From Bacteroidia bacterium (GTDB lineage Bacteria; Bacteroidota; Bacteroidia; 2-12-FULL-35-15): 42,003 nucleotides of DNA. The stretch is taken from NCBI GenBank assembly GCA_016786925.1, contig JAEUTU010000042.1, positions 1 to 42,003 of the forward strand, given 5' to 3'. Shown piece by piece: positions 40,383-42,003 of the stretch. The notes beneath the pieces were generated by a model. The model was not told the origin of the DNA, ran no database searches, and saw only the letters and a program-made list of their open reading frames with translations. The position numbers were made by a program, and so were the translations under genes. The number at the start of each line of letters is the position of its first letter. The stretch's first letter is position 1.

Positions 40383-41816
40383 TTATTCAACTGCTGATAA
40401 TTTGATCATGTTTGATTTACCTTTTTCACTCAATGGAATACTTGCAATATTGATCACAAGGTCGTTGGTTTTAACCATTCCATTTTTCTTCAGGATAAAT
40501 TTGATATCAGCAATCGTATGATCGGTACTGATGTTTTTATCGTAATAGAATCCTTTTACACCCCACACCAAGTTGAGTGTAGTAAGGATGTCGTAATTGT
40601 CGGTAAACACAAAGATGTTTGCTTTCGGACGGTGACTCGCTAATTTGAAAGCGGTGTATCCGGAATGTGTCATGGTAACAATCGCAGCAGCACTTGTACG
40701 TTGAGCCATTTTAGCGGCTGTGTAGCAAATAGAGTCGGATAAGAAACGTTCGTTACGGATATCTACTTCAGGTGCTGCATTTTCGCGGTTGTAAATATCT
40801 GCTTCCTGTTCAACATGCTGAATAATTTTGGTCATTGCTTCTACCACTTTTGCAGGATGATTTCCTACAGAAGTTTCCCCACTCAACATCACTGCATCTG
40901 CGCCATCCATTACACTGTTGGCAACGTCATTCACTTCGGCACGTGATGGACTGATATTGGTGATCATGCTTTCCATCATTTGGGTGGCAATGATAACCGG
41001 TTTAGACTGTTCCAGGCATTTACGCACCAGCATTTTTTGGATAACAGGAACTTGTTGCATTGGAACTTCCACCCCTAAGTCGCCACGGGCAACCATCAAT
41101 GCATCTGTTTCTTTGATGATCGCATCGATCTCAAAGATCGCTTCAGGTTTTTCAATTTTAGCAACCACACGTGTGCGGATCTTTTGATTGAAATTAGCGA
41201 TCAAATGTTTTAATTCAATGATATCGGAAGCTGAGCGGACAAATGAAAGTCCTACCCAATCCACATGATTGGTCAATGCGAAATCAAGATCTTTCAAGTC
41301 TTTTTCGGTTAAACAAGGCAATGATACTTTGGTATTGGGCAAGTTCACTCCTTTTTTGGAAGAAAGGATCCCGCCATGTTTTATAACAGCTTTTACTTCG
41401 TCAACACCATTGGTAGAAACTGTTTCTAACAACAGCTTTCCATCATCTATCAAAATATTTTCCCCTACTTTCACATCTTTTGGAAATTGTGGGTAAGTGA
41501 TATACACACGTTCAGCAGTACCTACACATTCTTGTGTAGTGATAATGATCTCTTTGCCGGCAACTAATTCCACACCATTGTTTTCAACTACACCAATTCG
41601 CAATTTAGGTCCTTGCAGATCGGCAAGAATGGCGGTATGTGTGCCTAGTTTTTTATTGATCTCACGGATGATATTGATCTGTTGTAATACATTGTCGTAT
41701 GAGCCATGTGAAAAATTAATACGGCAAACATCAGCTCCTGCTTTGATCATTCCTTCAATAACTTCGGCCGATGATGATGCCGGTCCTAATGTTGCTACAA
41801 TTTTTGTTCTTTTCAT
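40383..41816 (-). CDS. pyk: Pyruvate kinase
   Basis: A 477-residue glycolytic enzyme that converts phosphoenolpyruvate and ADP to pyruvate and ATP. Conserved elements: RTKIVATLGPASSS at the N-terminus, CRINFSHGSY with the substrate-binding Arg and Asn, ADLQGPKLRIG, SKKGVNLPN in the B domain, VAKIEKPEA, the active-site motif MVARGDLGVEVP near residues 241-252, and IATQMMESMI followed by RAEVNDVANSVMDGADAVMLSGETSVG. The C-terminal regulatory domain is complete, and there is no extra PEP-utiliser domain. It follows an unidentified gene by 22 bases and leads a tightly packed unit. Confidence 0.98.
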   Translation of the reverse strand: MKRTKIVATLGPASSSAEVIEGMIKAGADVCRINFSHGSYDNVLQQINIIREINKKLGTHTAILADLQGPKLRIGVVENNGVELVAGKEIIITTQECVGTAERVYITYPQFPKDVKVGENILIDDGKLLLETVSTNGVDEVKAVIKHGGILSSKKGVNLPNTKVSLPCLTEKDLKDLDFALTNHVDWVGLSFVRSASDIIELKHLIANFNQKIRTRVVAKIEKPEAIFEIDAIIKETDALMVARGDLGVEVPMQQVPVIQKMLVRKCLEQSKPVIIATQMMESMITNISPSRAEVNDVANSVMDGADAVMLSGETSVGNHPAKVVEAMTKIIQHVEQEADIYNRENAAPEVDIRNERFLSDSICYTAAKMAQRTSAAAIVTMTHSGYTAFKLASHRPKANIFVFTDNYDILTTLNLVWGVKGFYYDKNISTDHTIADIKFILKKNGMVKTNDLVINIASIPLSEKGKSNMIKLSAVE

Positions 41817-41838
41817 GTTTTATAATTGATTCTGTTTT

Positions 41839-42003
41839 TTAAAATATTAAATTCTGTTTAGAGCGCAAACTCTTTACGTCTATTCTGACAGCCGTTTGTA
41901 CTCCTTCAATGCTTTTTACCTTTTGGATAACATCTTCTACTTCGTCATCATCCATCTCACCACGTATAACAAAAAAGTAGGAGATCTGTTTTTGTTCCGG
42001 GAT
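41839..42003 (-). CDS. C-terminal part of an unidentified protein (gene continues beyond the right edge)
   Basis: A frame open from the window edge to a TAA at 41839, 54 residues, ends 22 bases before the pyk start. The visible part (IPEQKQISYFFVIRGEMDDD, then a helix EVEDVIQKVKSIEGV and a strand TAVRIDV) has a beta-alpha-beta pattern compatible with a ferredoxin-like or ACT-like fold. I do not recognise the family. The spacing suggests co-transcription with pyk. Confidence 0.6.
   Translation of the reverse strand: MPEQKQISYFFVIRGEMDDDEVEDVIQKVKSIEGVQTAVRIDVKSLRSKQNLIF

Overview
The window looks like a chromosome segment of a low-GC member of the Bacteroidota. Three things point there: a C-terminal type IX secretion (T9SS) sorting domain on the giant secreted protein; TPR sensors carrying the SIHYAKRIQQS tail that in this phylum leads into SpoIIE-type phosphatases; and -7 elements of the form TAnnTTTG with few Shine-Dalgarno sequences. 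A full 14-subunit complex I, a Ton motor operon and an ACMSD gene suggest a free-living respiring organism. I cannot name a genus. I see no tRNA, rRNA, CRISPR array, prophage or classical insertion sequence.

Layout. 1-5346 (minus): the start of a DnaQ/PolB-like exonuclease, PhoH (PIN + ATPase), then two TPR-transmembrane-coiled-coil sensors with one free-standing PP2C/SpoIIE phosphatase between them. 5547-11735 (plus): one 2062-residue secreted protein built from an Asp-box beta-propeller, a PKD domain, an anchor-J-like domain, seven perfectly phased 81-residue repeats, further Ig-like units and a T9SS domain, closed by a strong terminator. 11925-26230 (plus): nuoA to nuoN in canonical order, interrupted by two passengers. 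One is a small cysteine-containing exported protein between nuoA and nuoB; the other is a four-helix-bundle (23S rRNA intervening-sequence type) gene with flanking repeats between nuoH and nuoI. The nuoJ-nuoK and nuoM-nuoN spacers each hold an inverted pair of REP-like palindromes. 26231-28702 (plus): a terminator and gene-poor spacer, a dicarboxylate/amino-acid:cation symporter and a DedA protein, each preceded by short-period intergenic repeats. 28970-35022 (plus): a probable eight-gene Ton operon, exbB-exbD-exbD-tonB, two paralogous small membrane proteins, a PstS-like lipoprotein and a TPR protein, ending at a bidirectional terminator. 35078-42003 (minus): yicC-gmk-ACMSD, and a tightly overlapped run of pyk, an M42 aminopeptidase, a small exported protein, an ArsC/Spx-family protein and an EamA transporter, with the end of another gene at the window edge.

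How it works together. The nuo genes encode the proton-pumping NADH:quinone oxidoreductase. The proton gradient it builds is what an ExbB/ExbD/TonB motor uses to drive outer-membrane transport. The most unusual organisation is the split sensor/phosphatase cluster at 1.6-5.3 kb: both sensors stop at the border where a SpoIIE domain normally follows, and the lone phosphatase lies in the same reading frame directly behind one of them. Other points worth follow-up are the passengers and REP-like doublets inside the nuo operon, and the paired small membrane proteins in the Ton operon.
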